From: Azonexaceae bacterium | GTDB lineage: Bacteria; Pseudomonadota; Gammaproteobacteria; Burkholderiales; Rhodocyclaceae | Assembly: GCA_009469685.1 (NCBI GenBank) | Contig: SSTA01000428.1 | Location: 1 to 8,700, forward strand | Direction: 5' to 3' | DNA: 8,700 bases | Part shown: in pieces, positions 1-7,140 of the stretch | Layout: each line of letters begins with the position of its first letter | Position numbering within the stretch: the first letter of the stretch is position 1 | Notes under the pieces: model-generated | Told to the model about the DNA's origin: nothing | The model's database searches: none | The model's input: the letters and a program-made list of their open reading frames with translations, nothing else | Translations under genes and position numbers: made by a program

Positions 1-1
1 C

Positions 2-385
2 CTGGCCAAACCCCATGGCGACGACCGTATCCGCAAGGCCGAAGAATATCTCCATGAGCACTTCAACCGCACCGTGCCCATCGAGATCCTGGCCGAGCGC
101 ATCGGCATGAGCCCGCGCAACTTCATCCGCCGCTTTCAGGCAGCCACGGGACACATGCCCGGCGAATACCAGCAACTGCTGCGGCTGACGGCCGCCAAGG
201 AACTGCTCGAACGGGACGGCCTGCCCATCCAGACCCTCTGCGCCCGCATCGGCTACCAGGACGTCGCCTTCTTCCGCAGCCTGTTCAAGCGCCATACCGG
301 CATGACGCCCGCCGAGTACCGCAGCCGCTTCGCCGCCAGCACGATGAACCGGGGCGAGAATTACGTTTCTGGGCGGGAGTCCTGA
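2..385 (+). CDS. AraC/GlxA-family transcriptional regulator, C-terminal part (5' end outside window)
   Basis: This is the DNA-binding end of an AraC-family activator; 127 residues are visible and the frame is open to the left edge. Two helix-turn-helix units are seen. The first is at residues 26-62 (PIEILAERIGMSPRNFIRRF, then TGHMPGEY). The second is at residues 75-110 (PIQTLCARIGYQDVAFFRSL, then TGMTPAEYRSRF), which carries the classic AraC signature. The duplicated TGxxPxEY ends and the spacing match GlxA-like members, whose missing N-terminal half would be a DJ-1/PfpI-like domain. That half is not visible, so the subtype is an inference. The GTG at 74 lies inside the first HTH region and is not the real start. 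The gene converges on tarD and ends in TGA at 383, within a GC-rich inverted repeat. Its targets cannot be read from the window. Confidence 0.9.
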   Translation: MAKPHGDDRIRKAEEYLHEHFNRTVPIEILAERIGMSPRNFIRRFQAATGHMPGEYQQLLRLTAAKELLERDGLPIQTLCARIGYQDVAFFRSLFKRHTGMTPAEYRSRFAASTMNRGENYVSGRES

Positions 386-395
386 TTTCCCGCCC
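371..395. terminator. GC-rich inverted repeat over the AraC-gene stop codon, possible terminator
   Basis: GGGCGGGA (371-378) and TCCCGCCC (388-395) are perfect 8-base arms around a 9-base loop that contains the TGA stop. Such a stem is strong, and it sits at the end of the gene between convergent genes. No T-run follows on either strand, so a canonical intrinsic terminator is not shown. Confidence 0.35.
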
Positions 396-627
396 GCCAC
401 GGACCCTGATGCTTGCTACTGAGGATGGGGAGACGTTGGAGAGACAACACTTCGGCCATTCCTGCCATTAACCGTATCTGCATGAAATGACAGGTAAGGG
501 GAATTGAGCGGCCGGTCACCTTGATCGCGAAAATTAATGCTGATCGATTCGCGATGCTGGGAGGCCGGCCATCACCATGCTTGTCAATCCACGTCGTCGC
601 CCGCAACGGCCAACGAGGATGGCTACT
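386..627. other. Intergenic gap between convergent genes
   Basis: These 242 bases lie between the end of the AraC-type gene and the end of tarD. I see no coding frame with a recognisable product. The gap holds a nested imperfect inverted repeat at 510-570, listed separately. No tRNA or clear T-tailed terminator was found. Confidence 0.6.
510..570. repeat. Nested imperfect inverted repeat downstream of tarD
   Basis: The inner arms ATCGCGAA (524-531) and TTCGCGAT (548-555) are a perfect 8-base inverted repeat with a 16-base AT-rich loop. Outside them GGCCGG (510-515) pairs with CCGGCC (565-570), separated from the inner arms by 8 and 9 mostly unmatched bases. Together they form an approximately 23-base imperfect inverted repeat about 60 bases past the tarD stop. 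It could be a terminator/RNA-stabilising stem for tarD, a protein site, or a remnant of a mobile repeat; the sequence does not decide between these. Confidence 0.45.
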
Positions 628-1794
628 TCATTCCGCGAGCTTGTGCATTTCGCAGATCAGGTCGGATTTGCCCTCGAAGCCGATGCCCGGCAGTTCCGGC
701 AGGGTGACGTAGCCGTTGTCGACCTGCGCGCCGTCCGGGAATCCGCCGTAGGGCTGGAACAGGTCCGGGTAGGACTCGTTACCGCCCAAGCCCAGTCCCG
801 CAGCAATGTTGAGCGACATCTGGTGACCACCGTGCGGAATGCAGCGGCTGGCCGACCAGCCATGTTGCTTGAGCATATCGAGCGTGCGCAGGTACTCCAC
901 CAGTCCGTAGCTCAAGGCGCAGTCGAATTGCAGCCAATCGCGGTCAGGGCGCATGCCGCCGTAGCGAATCAGGTTGCGCGCATCCTGCATCGAGAACAGG
1001 TCTTCGCCGGTCGCCATCGGTTTGTCGTAGTAATTTCGCAGGGTCGCCTGCAATTCGAAATCCAGCGGATCGCCCGGCTCTTCGTACCAGAACAGGTCGT
1101 ACTGAGACAGTGCCTTGGCGTACTGGATTGCGGTGTCGAGGTCGAAGCGGCCGTTGGCATCGACGGCGAGCTTCTGGCCATCTTGCAGCACGCTGAGGAT
1201 CGAATCGATGCGGCGAAGGTCTTCGTCGAGTGAAGCGCCCCCGATCTTCTTCTTGACCACCGTATAGCCGCGGTCGATGTAGCTCCGCATTTCGTCCTTG
1301 AGCTTCGTGTGATCCTGCCCTGGGTAGTAGTAGCCACCCGCGGCGTAGACGAAGATCTTGCGATTGGCCTTGCCGTTGCCATAGCGGTCAGCCAGCAGCT
1401 GGAACAGTGGCTTGCCTTCGATTTTGGCCACTGCGTCCCAAACCGCCATGTCGATCGTGCCGATCGCCACCGAACGTTCACCGTGGCCGCCGGGCTTCTC
1501 ATTGGTGAACATGCAGTTCCAGATCTTGTGCGGATCGAGGTTGTTTCCGGTCGAGTCCACCAAGGTTTCGGGATTCGCTTCCAGGATGCGAGGAATGAAG
1601 CGCTCGCGCATCAGGGTGCCCTGGCCGTAGCGGCCGTTGGAGTTGAAGCCGTAGCCAATGACCGGCCTGCCGTCGCGGATTACGTCGGTGACGACGGCGA
1701 CGAGGCTCAGCGTCATCTTGCTGAAATCGATGTAGGCGTTGCGGATTGGCGAGCTGATCGGAACGGTCTTTTCGCGAATTTCCACGATTTTCAT
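628..1794 (-). CDS. tarD: D-tartrate dehydratase, enolase superfamily (mandelate racemase/muconate lactonising type)
   Basis: The predicted 388-residue cytosolic Mg-dependent enzyme removes water from D-tartrate to give oxaloacetate. It closely matches, from memory, the characterised TarD of Bradyrhizobium japonicum (about 389 residues), with shared stretches such as ISSPIRNAYIDF, GYGFNSNGRYGQG, NEKPGGHGERSVA and CIPHGGHQMSLNIAAGLGLG. The catalytic set is intact with a constant one-residue offset. Metal ligands are D212 (VDANG), E238 (WYEE) and E264 (ATGE). K183, the second lysine of K181-K-K183, and H321 (PHGGH) are the acid/base pair. Domains are an N-terminal capping region (residues 1-125) and a C-terminal barrel. 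The ATG at 1794 is preferred over the ATG 36 bases upstream because AGGAG lies six bases before it and the family begins there. It is divergent from the LysR gene at 1902, its probable regulator. Other acid-sugar dehydratases are less likely given the near-identity around the active site. Confidence 0.9.
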   Translation of the reverse strand: MKIVEIREKTVPISSPIRNAYIDFSKMTLSLVAVVTDVIRDGRPVIGYGFNSNGRYGQGTLMRERFIPRILEANPETLVDSTGNNLDPHKIWNCMFTNEKPGGHGERSVAIGTIDMAVWDAVAKIEGKPLFQLLADRYGNGKANRKIFVYAAGGYYYPGQDHTKLKDEMRSYIDRGYTVVKKKIGGASLDEDLRRIDSILSVLQDGQKLAVDANGRFDLDTAIQYAKALSQYDLFWYEEPGDPLDFELQATLRNYYDKPMATGEDLFSMQDARNLIRYGGMRPDRDWLQFDCALSYGLVEYLRTLDMLKQHGWSASRCIPHGGHQMSLNIAAGLGLGGNESYPDLFQPYGGFPDGAQVDNGYVTLPELPGIGFEGKSDLICEMHKLAE

Positions 1795-1800
1795 GGGCGT

Positions 1801-1805
1801 CTCCT
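1801..1805 (-). promoter_or_regulatory. Ribosome binding site fixing the tarD start
   Basis: Read on the minus strand, AGGAG is followed by six bases (ACGCCC) and then the ATG at 1794. This selects the shorter reading frame that begins MKIVEIREK. The upstream ATG at 1830 has no comparable site. Confidence 0.75.
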
Positions 1806-1843
1806 GTGAGTTTCGAAGCTGAACACTCAACTTCAGTGACGCT

Positions 1844-1859
1844 AGATTAGTTTTAATCT
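1844..1859. promoter_or_regulatory. 16-base palindrome, candidate LysR operator between tarD and its regulator
   Basis: AGATTA-GTTT-TAATCT is a perfect inverted repeat with 6-base arms and a 4-base spacer. It lies 50 bases upstream of the tarD ATG and 42 bases upstream of the LysR TTG. An AT-rich dyad in a divergent LysR/target gap is the expected location for a LysR site. The spacing is not the strict T-N11-A dyad, so assigning it to this regulator is an inference. Confidence 0.5.
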
Positions 1860-1872
1860 TTGCCGTACTGTT

Positions 1873-1886
1873 TCAGCCATTGCTGA
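1873..1886. promoter_or_regulatory. Second small inverted repeat near the LysR start
   Basis: TCAGC-CATT-GCTGA has 5-base arms and a 4-base spacer. Its centre lies 28 bases from that of the 1844-1859 palindrome, on the LysR side. It may be a secondary regulator contact or chance, and its base sequence differs from the first palindrome. Confidence 0.25.
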
Positions 1887-1901
1887 CTTCATTCTTCAAT
1901 C

Positions 1902-2807
1902 TTGCTGAAGACCGCGACCTTCTCGGAGTTGGAGTTTTTCGTGCTCATCAACAGGCTGGGAAGCTTGTCGGCAGCAGCACGCGCACTCGACATCACGCCA
2001 CCGGCGGCGACGATGCGCCTGGCGTCGATGGAAAAGCGGATCGGCGCGAGACTGCTCAATCGGAGCACGCGGAAGATCAGTCTGACACCTGAGGGAGAAA
2101 TCTATCTTCAACACGCAACTCGCCTGATCGACGAGTTGCGCGAACTCGATGAGGTTGTGTCGGGAAATCGTCGTGCGCCTCGGGGGCGACTGCGGGTCAA
2201 TGCGCCGCTGGGATTTGGCCGTACCGTGATCGCGCCGCTGGTCTCCGCCTTCACGACAATGCATCCCGACGTTGAGATTCAACTCGAGGTGACGGACCGG
2301 CCGATCGACTTGATTGACTCCGGCTTCGACATTGCGATTCGCTTCGGTGAGTTACCCGATACCCGAATCAACGCGCGACGGATCATGTCCAATCGTCGAT
2401 TCATCTGTGCTGCCCCGACCTACTTGGCGAAGCATGGAACACCAAGGACCTTGGAGGATTTGGCGAAACACCGTTGCATCGTCCACCGACAGAACGACGA
2501 GGCCTACGGCGTGTGGCGATTTTTGATCGACGGGCGAACCGAGATGGTCAAGGTCCATGGGGTGTTGTCCAGCAACGACGGAGATATCGTTCAAGGGTGG
2601 GCACTGGACGGACAGGGCGTAGTCATCCGTTCGGAGTGGGATGTGACGAAATATCTGGAAAGCGGTCGCCTAAAAAGAATCCTCCCGCAGTTCGCGCTGC
2701 CTAGCGCCGACCTGTATGCCTACTATCCGAGCAAACACAACTTGCCCGCCCGAGTGCGGGCCTTCATCGACTTCTTGGTCGAAGAACTGGATGGGGAGAA
2801 CGCTTAG
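1902..2807 (+). CDS. LysR-family transcriptional regulator (CrgA/DmlR-like), probable regulator of tarD
   Basis: The product has 301 residues, the usual LysR length. The N-terminal winged helix-turn-helix spans residues 7-65, with the recognition region GSLSAAARALDITPPAAT at about 20-37 and the wing NRSTRKISLTPEG at 53-65. A linker helix follows. From about residue 95 the effector-binding domain begins GRLRVNAPLGFGRTVIAPLV; this and DSGFDIAIRFGELPD are typical of the CrgA/DmlR-like subgroup, whose members often govern dicarboxylate or hydroxy-acid catabolism. The gene is divergent from tarD with a 107-base gap, so it probably answers to tartrate or a relative and controls tarD; this is inferred from position. 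The start is TTG at 1902: a stop at 1884 closes the frame upstream, no ATG or GTG fits, and no strong ribosome site is seen, so weak expression is plausible. Confidence 0.88.
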   Translation: MLKTATFSELEFFVLINRLGSLSAAARALDITPPAATMRLASMEKRIGARLLNRSTRKISLTPEGEIYLQHATRLIDELRELDEVVSGNRRAPRGRLRVNAPLGFGRTVIAPLVSAFTTMHPDVEIQLEVTDRPIDLIDSGFDIAIRFGELPDTRINARRIMSNRRFICAAPTYLAKHGTPRTLEDLAKHRCIVHRQNDEAYGVWRFLIDGRTEMVKVHGVLSSNDGDIVQGWALDGQGVVIRSEWDVTKYLESGRLKRILPQFALPSADLYAYYPSKHNLPARVRAFIDFLVEELDGENA

Positions 2808-3005
2808 TCTGCTCGCAACGCTGGTAAAGCGAGTTGCGGAAGTCCCATCTAAGACGTTTGAGCGAAAGGCGCGCCTAACTAGCGGCCGTCTTGCCTTCGC
2901 GCGATGTCATCCAGGGATCGCGCCCAGCTGGAATCGCTGAGCCTCCTAAACTAATGGTATTCACGCACCAATAGGAGAGTGGGTGAAGAGCATCTATGCC
3001 TCTTG
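2808..3005. other. Intergenic gap between convergent LysR and MBL-fold genes
   Basis: These 198 bases separate the end of the first LysR gene from the end of the MBL-fold gene. No coding frame with a recognisable product is seen. The notable structure is an inverted repeat at 2943-2977, listed separately. Confidence 0.55.
2943..2977. terminator. Inverted repeat between convergent genes, possible weak bidirectional terminator
   Basis: CTCCTA (2943-2948) pairs with TAGGAG (2972-2977). A competing inner stem pairs CTAATGGT (2951-2958) with ACCAATAG (2967-2974) with one mismatch around an 8-base loop. The position between two converging stop codons suits a shared terminator. No T-tract follows on either side, so this is tentative. 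Confidence 0.3.
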
Positions 3006-3956
3006 TTACGACAACGGTGTTTTTTCACGGTGATTCTCCGACCACAGTGCAAGACCTTGGGCATTCAATTCGATGTCCAGCGCCCAGAGGTCGATGATTT
3101 TTTCGTCGCCTAATTGGCAACCATGTTGCCGAGCCTCTGACACCAAGTAATCCATCAATCTCGTTTCGATTGCAGACGGCGCTCCAGACGTTGACCGAGC
3201 AATGCGAACCGATTCCTCCAGTCGCCGCGATAACTCAACCGCGACTTGCCGAGGATTCGCAATCTGGCCATAGTGGGTTAGATAGAGCGCCTCCGGATCG
3301 AATTCCAGGATGCGATCGATAGAGCGCCGCATCGCACTCGGGTCAAACTGGGAGGGACTCGTAGACGGAAAGACGAAGGCTTGTCCGTCGACGTCCAATT
3401 CTCGGTAGGCAATTCCAAAGGTGTCGCCCGTAAAGACACCGGAGGTCTCCAGATCAACGATCGAAATATGGTGATTGGCGTGCCCCGGCGTATCCAAGAA
3501 AAGCAGGTCGCGCGAACCGAGAGTCAGTACCGAATTGTCCTCGGCTGAGATGATTCGATCTTGAGAAATCGGACCGATTTCCCCGTATAACTCCGCTGCA
3601 CGGTCGCTGCCGTAGACGGCTTTGACCCCTGCGACCAGTCTCGATGGATCGGCCATGTGGCGGACGCCGCGCGGGTGAACCACCAAATTGGCGTTGGGGA
3701 AGGCGTTCATCATCGCGCTCGCCCCCCCTGCATGATCCAGGTGGATGTGCGTCAGGATGATCAAATCGACGCAATCCGGGGCGATGCCTCTGGACTTCAG
3801 CGCAGCAGTCGCCCGCGTCAGCGCTGCGTGGTTGGCGGTATCCACGAATGCCGCTCGCCCCTCACTTTCGATCAGGTGAATGGCGGCCATCTTAGGACGC
3901 AGGTAGCCGGCGTCGATGGTGTAGATGCCGTATCCGTAGTCGGTAATGTCACTCAT
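3006..3956 (-). CDS. MBL-fold metallo-hydrolase, ST1585-like, last gene of the mmsA operon
   Basis: The 316-residue protein belongs to the metallo-beta-lactamase fold superfamily. The full set of metal ligands is present: H70, H72, D74 and H75 in LTHIHLDHAGG, H159 in DTPGH, D178 in FTGDT and H228 in THYG. This predicts a two-metal hydrolase. The opening GIYTIDAGYLRP, the stretch VVHPRGVRHMADPSRLVAG and the block from FTGDTFGIAYREL to FPSTSPSQFDP fit the ST1585-like group, known mainly from structures and without a firm substrate as far as I know. There is no signal peptide, so it is cytosolic. Its ATG overlaps the stop of the upstream flavoprotein gene by four bases (ATGA), implying translational coupling and a related job. 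A thioester, ester or lactone of the pathway would be a reasonable substrate, but that is a guess. The chemistry class is fairly sure; the reaction is unknown. Confidence 0.88.
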   Translation of the reverse strand: MSDITDYGYGIYTIDAGYLRPKMAAIHLIESEGRAAFVDTANHAALTRATAALKSRGIAPDCVDLIILTHIHLDHAGGASAMMNAFPNANLVVHPRGVRHMADPSRLVAGVKAVYGSDRAAELYGEIGPISQDRIISAEDNSVLTLGSRDLLFLDTPGHANHHISIVDLETSGVFTGDTFGIAYRELDVDGQAFVFPSTSPSQFDPSAMRRSIDRILEFDPEALYLTHYGQIANPRQVAVELSRRLEESVRIARSTSGAPSAIETRLMDYLVSEARQHGCQLGDEKIIDLWALDIELNAQGLALWSENHREKTPLS

Positions 3957-5578
3957 AAGGCCTGGCTCCGCCGCGCGGCACGAATCAGCTGTGCGCCACG
4001 CTCGGCGATCATGATGGTGGGAGAACTGGTATTGCCGGAGGTGATGGTCGGCATGATTGAGGCGTCGACGATCCGCAGACCGCTCATGTCCCGAACGCGC
4101 AATTCGGAATCGGTCACCGCCGAGTGATCGTCCGGGCGGCCCATCTTACAGGTGCCCACCGGATGGAAGATTGTCGTGCCGATGTTCCCGGCCGCTTGAG
4201 CCAGCTGCTCGTCCGTCGTGAAGTCCTTCCCGGGCAGGTGCTCGACCGGCTTGAACGGTGCAAGTGCTGGCTGGTTCACGATTCGGCGGGTCAGGCGAAG
4301 CGCGGTCGCTGCTTTTCGCCGATCGTCCTCGTGCGAGAGGTAACAGGGCGCAATTTTGGGTGCGCTGGCCGGGTCCCGGTCGCGGATATCGATTGAACCT
4401 CGGGACTTCGGCCGAAGATCGCAAACACTGGCGGTGAAAGCTGGAAATTTGTGTACCGGGTCGCCGAACTTGTCGAGCGAGAGCGGCTGCACGTGGTATT
4501 CAAGATCCGGGCTGGCCACCGACTCGTCGGACCTTGCGAAGAGTCCCAGCTGGCTGGGTGCCATGGTGAGCGGTCCGCGCCTGAACAGCGCGTACTCCAG
4601 TCCCATCATGGCTTTGCCCCACAAGCTGTTCGCCTGTTGGTTGAGCGTCTTGATCCCCTGAATCTTGTAGACGCTGCGAATTTGCAGGTGATCCTGCAAA
4701 TTCTGCCCGACGCCCTGCAGTGCATGAACGACCGGGATTCCCAGGCTCGACAGAAGCTGGGGATCGCCAACTCCGGAGCGCTGCAGAATGGCCGGCGAAC
4801 CGATCGAGCCAGCGGCCAGTACCGTTTCGATTCGGCTTCGCGCGACACAGGATTCGCCGCCCAAACGGAATTCGATGCCCTTGACCGCTCGCCCCGCGAT
4901 TGCGAGCTTGTCAGCCAAAGCGCCGGTCACCACCCGAAGATTCGGCCGGTGACGCACCGGATCCAGGAATCCACGGGCACTGCTCCAACGGGTGCCGCGT
5001 TTCTGATTCACCTCGAACTGGCTGACGCCCAGGTTGTCGCCGCCATTGAAATCGGGGGTCGCCGGGATGCCGGCCTGCACTGTCGCCTCGGCGAATCTGT
5101 CCAACACATCCCAGGACAGGCGCTGCCGTTCAACGCGCCATTCCCCGCCAGCGCCGTGGGCCGCGCTGTTACCTTTCCAGTGGTCTTCGACCCCTTTGAA
5201 ATGCGGCAGGACGCTCTCCCAGCTCCACCCCGCGTCCCCAGTCAGTTCCGCCCATTCGTTGTAATCGCGGGTTTGGCCACGCAGGTAGAGCATGGCGTTG
5301 ATCAGCGTGCTTCCACCGAGACCTTTACCGCGAGCGTAAATGATCGAGCGGCCGTTCAGTCCTGGTTCCGGCTCGGTCTTGTAGCACCAGTCGGTGCGCG
5401 GGTTGTTGATGCAGTAGAGGTAGCCGACCGGGATCTTGGTCCAGATCCACCGTTCGTCATTGCCGCCCTCCAGCAACAAAACCGAAACGTCCGGGTCGGC
5501 AGACAGGCGATTCGCCAGGACGCATCCCGCCGCGCCGCCCCCCACCACGATGTAATCAAACTCGCCGAAGTCTTTCAT
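3953..5578 (-). CDS. GMC-family FAD-dependent alcohol dehydrogenase (choline dehydrogenase-like), candidate 3-hydroxypropionate dehydrogenase
   Basis: The 541-residue flavoprotein should oxidise a primary alcohol or hydroxy acid to the aldehyde and pass electrons to a quinone or other carrier. The FAD-binding Rossmann motif VVGGGAAGCVLA is at 11-22, GMC signature 1 (ARGKGLGGSTLINAMLY) at 82-98, and signature 2 (GSIGSPAILQRSGVG) at 257-271. The catalytic histidine H472 lies in FHPVGTCKMG, and N516 in SGNTSSP fills the usual second active-site position. Length and motifs match bacterial choline dehydrogenase/AlkJ-like members, and no signal peptide is seen. The ATG at 5578 follows AAGGAAAG on the minus strand. 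It lies 39 bases after mmsA and overlaps the MBL gene by four bases. Next to mmsA and a divergent LysR, it resembles hpdH of Pseudomonas denitrificans (recalled, not searched). Choline, polyethylene glycol or another alcohol remain possible substrates. Confidence 0.9.
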   Translation of the reverse strand: MKDFGEFDYIVVGGGAAGCVLANRLSADPDVSVLLLEGGNDERWIWTKIPVGYLYCINNPRTDWCYKTEPEPGLNGRSIIYARGKGLGGSTLINAMLYLRGQTRDYNEWAELTGDAGWSWESVLPHFKGVEDHWKGNSAAHGAGGEWRVERQRLSWDVLDRFAEATVQAGIPATPDFNGGDNLGVSQFEVNQKRGTRWSSARGFLDPVRHRPNLRVVTGALADKLAIAGRAVKGIEFRLGGESCVARSRIETVLAAGSIGSPAILQRSGVGDPQLLSSLGIPVVHALQGVGQNLQDHLQIRSVYKIQGIKTLNQQANSLWGKAMMGLEYALFRRGPLTMAPSQLGLFARSDESVASPDLEYHVQPLSLDKFGDPVHKFPAFTASVCDLRPKSRGSIDIRDRDPASAPKIAPCYLSHEDDRRKAATALRLTRRIVNQPALAPFKPVEHLPGKDFTTDEQLAQAAGNIGTTIFHPVGTCKMGRPDDHSAVTDSELRVRDMSGLRIVDASIMPTITSGNTSSPTIMIAERGAQLIRAARRSQAL

Positions 5579-5617
5579 TGGGCTTTCCTTCGTAAATGCT
5601 GATTGATCGGCATGCGG

Positions 5618-7132
5618 TCAGTTAACCGGCATCACGAACTCGGGACCCTTGGAACCGCTGTCCGGCCAGCGCTGCATGATGCTCTTGTAGCGGGTATAGA
5701 AACGAACGCCCTCTTCGCCATAGCTGTGGTGATCGCCGAACAGGCTTTGCTTCCAGCCGCCGAACGAATGCCACGCCATTGGCACCGGCAGCGGGACGTT
5801 AACGCCGACCATGCCGACCTGAATTTTCTGCGCGAACTCCTGCGCGGTACGGCCGTCACTCGTGTAGCACGCGACGCCGTTGGCAAACGTGTGTGAGTTA
5901 ACCAGCGCGACCGCATCGGCAAAGGTTTCCACCCGCACCACGCAGAGGACTGGCCCGAAGATCTCCTCGTCGTAGATCTTCATGCCGGGCTTCACCTGAT
6001 CGAACAACGTAGCGCCGAGAAAATAGCCACACGCGCGGCCAGGCACTGTAAGGCCGCGCCCATCCAGGACCAACTTCGCACCCTGCTCAACTCCCGAGGC
6101 TATGTACTCTTCGATGCGTGCCTTGGCGGCTGCCGTCACGACGGGTCCCATGTCGGCACCCGGTGCTTCGCCGTCATTGATATTGAGCTTCTGGGCCCTG
6201 GCCTTAACCATCTCCACCAGGTCGTCGGCGATGTTGCCGACGGCCACAGCGACCGAGATCGCCATGCAGCGTTCCCCTGCCGATCCATAGGCCGCCCCAA
6301 TCAAGGCATCCGCAGCCTGTTCGAGATCCGCATCGGGCATCACCACCATGTGATTCTTCGCGCCGCCCAGCGCTTGCGAACGCTTGCCCTGGCGTGCCGC
6401 CGTCTCATAGATATAGCGGGCGATCGGCGTTGAACCGACGAAGCTCACGGCATGCACGTCCGGGTGGTTGAGCAGGGCATCGACCGCTACCTTGTCGCCC
6501 TGGACGACATTAAACACGCCCGCTGGCAACCCGGCTTCCCGGAATAGCTCGGCGGTCAGCAAGGATGGCGACGGGTCGCGCTCCGAGGGCTTGAGAATGA
6601 AGGCGTTTCCGCAGGCGATAGCGACCGGCGCCATCCACATCGGGACCATGAACGGGAAGTTGAAAGGTGTAATGCCCGCTGTCACGCCGAGGGGCATCCG
6701 TTGGTTCCAGTTGGCAATCCCGCCGCCCACGTTGTCGGAGTACTGCCCCTTTAGCAGTTGTGGGACGCCGCAGGCGAACTCAATCACCTCCAGGCCGCGC
6801 TGGACTTCTCCCAGTGCATCGGGAAATGTCTTACCGTGTTCGCGGGTGATGAGGCGTGCAAGGTCGTCCGCGTGCTTATCGACCAGTTCCTTCATTTTGA
6901 ACAGCACGCGTGCGCGACGCTGGGCCGGCAATGCTCCCCACTTGGCCTGCGCGGCAACAGCCGAGGCGACGGCCGCATTGACCTCATCCCGTGTGGCCAA
7001 ATCGACGTGGCGAACGACATCGCCAAACGCCGGGTCAAAAACCGGACTTGACCGGCCGCCCACACTGCGGCGGGCTTCGTTGTCGACCCAGTGTCCAATG
7101 TGGCTCTGCGGATTGGTATACATAACGCTCAT
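5618..7132 (-). CDS. mmsA: CoA-acylating malonate/methylmalonate-semialdehyde dehydrogenase
   Basis: The 504-residue NAD-dependent aldehyde dehydrogenase turns methylmalonate semialdehyde into propionyl-CoA, or malonate semialdehyde into acetyl-CoA, with loss of CO2. Landmarks are [10 protein letters not shown] with N158, KPSERDPS with K181, the cofactor loop [13 protein letters not shown] from 231, the nucleophile C289 in [11 protein letters not shown], and EEIFGP with E390. At the position of the usual general base there is A254, in QALGGAKNH. Loss of that glutamate is the hallmark of the CoA-acylating MmsA/IolA group and explains transfer to CoA rather than water. Length agrees with the family (about 500). 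The ATG at 7132 has GGAG eight bases upstream; the TTG 42 bases further out would add an atypical extension. It is the first gene of the operon, and the divergent LysR gene at 7244 with its box suggests inducible control. In this context it may act on the aldehyde made by the flavoprotein rather than in valine breakdown. Confidence 0.93.
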   Translation of the reverse strand: MSVMYTNPQSHIGHWVDNEARRSVGGRSSPVFDPAFGDVVRHVDLATRDEVNAAVASAVAAQAKWGALPAQRRARVLFKMKELVDKHADDLARLITREHGKTFPDALGEVQRGLEVIEFACGVPQLLKGQYSDNVGGGIANWNQRMPLGVTAGITPFNFPFMVPMWMAPVAIACGNAFILKPSERDPSPSLLTAELFREAGLPAGVFNVVQGDKVAVDALLNHPDVHAVSFVGSTPIARYIYETAARQGKRSQALGGAKNHMVVMPDADLEQAADALIGAAYGSAGERCMAISVAVAVGNIADDLVEMVKARAQKLNINDGEAPGADMGPVVTAAAKARIEEYIASGVEQGAKLVLDGRGLTVPGRACGYFLGATLFDQVKPGMKIYDEEIFGPVLCVVRVETFADAVALVNSHTFANGVACYTSDGRTAQEFAQKIQVGMVGVNVPLPVPMAWHSFGGWKQSLFGDHHSYGEEGVRFYTRYKSIMQRWPDSGSKGPEFVMPVN

Positions 7133-7140
7133 TGCAAATA

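Noticed and set aside
577..1809. Plus-strand open frames opposite tarD (577-1233 and 1309-1809)
   Set aside because: They mirror a well-conserved enolase-superfamily gene in GC-rich DNA, and their translations resemble no known protein.
1795..1830. Longer tarD start at the ATG at 1830
   Set aside because: The 12 added residues are not part of the family, and the AGGAG six bases before the ATG at 1794 gives a much better start.
4451..5602. Long plus-strand open frame of 383 codons opposite the GMC dehydrogenase gene
   Set aside because: It lies fully antisense to a gene with clear FAD and GMC motifs. The translation shows no family pattern, as expected of a GC-rich shadow frame.
628..7132. 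A single pathway joining tarD with the mmsA-GMC-MBL operon
   Set aside because: The two modules have separate LysR genes of different subgroups and are divided by convergent ends. I see no chemical step linking oxaloacetate formation from tartrate with the flavoprotein/MmsA route.
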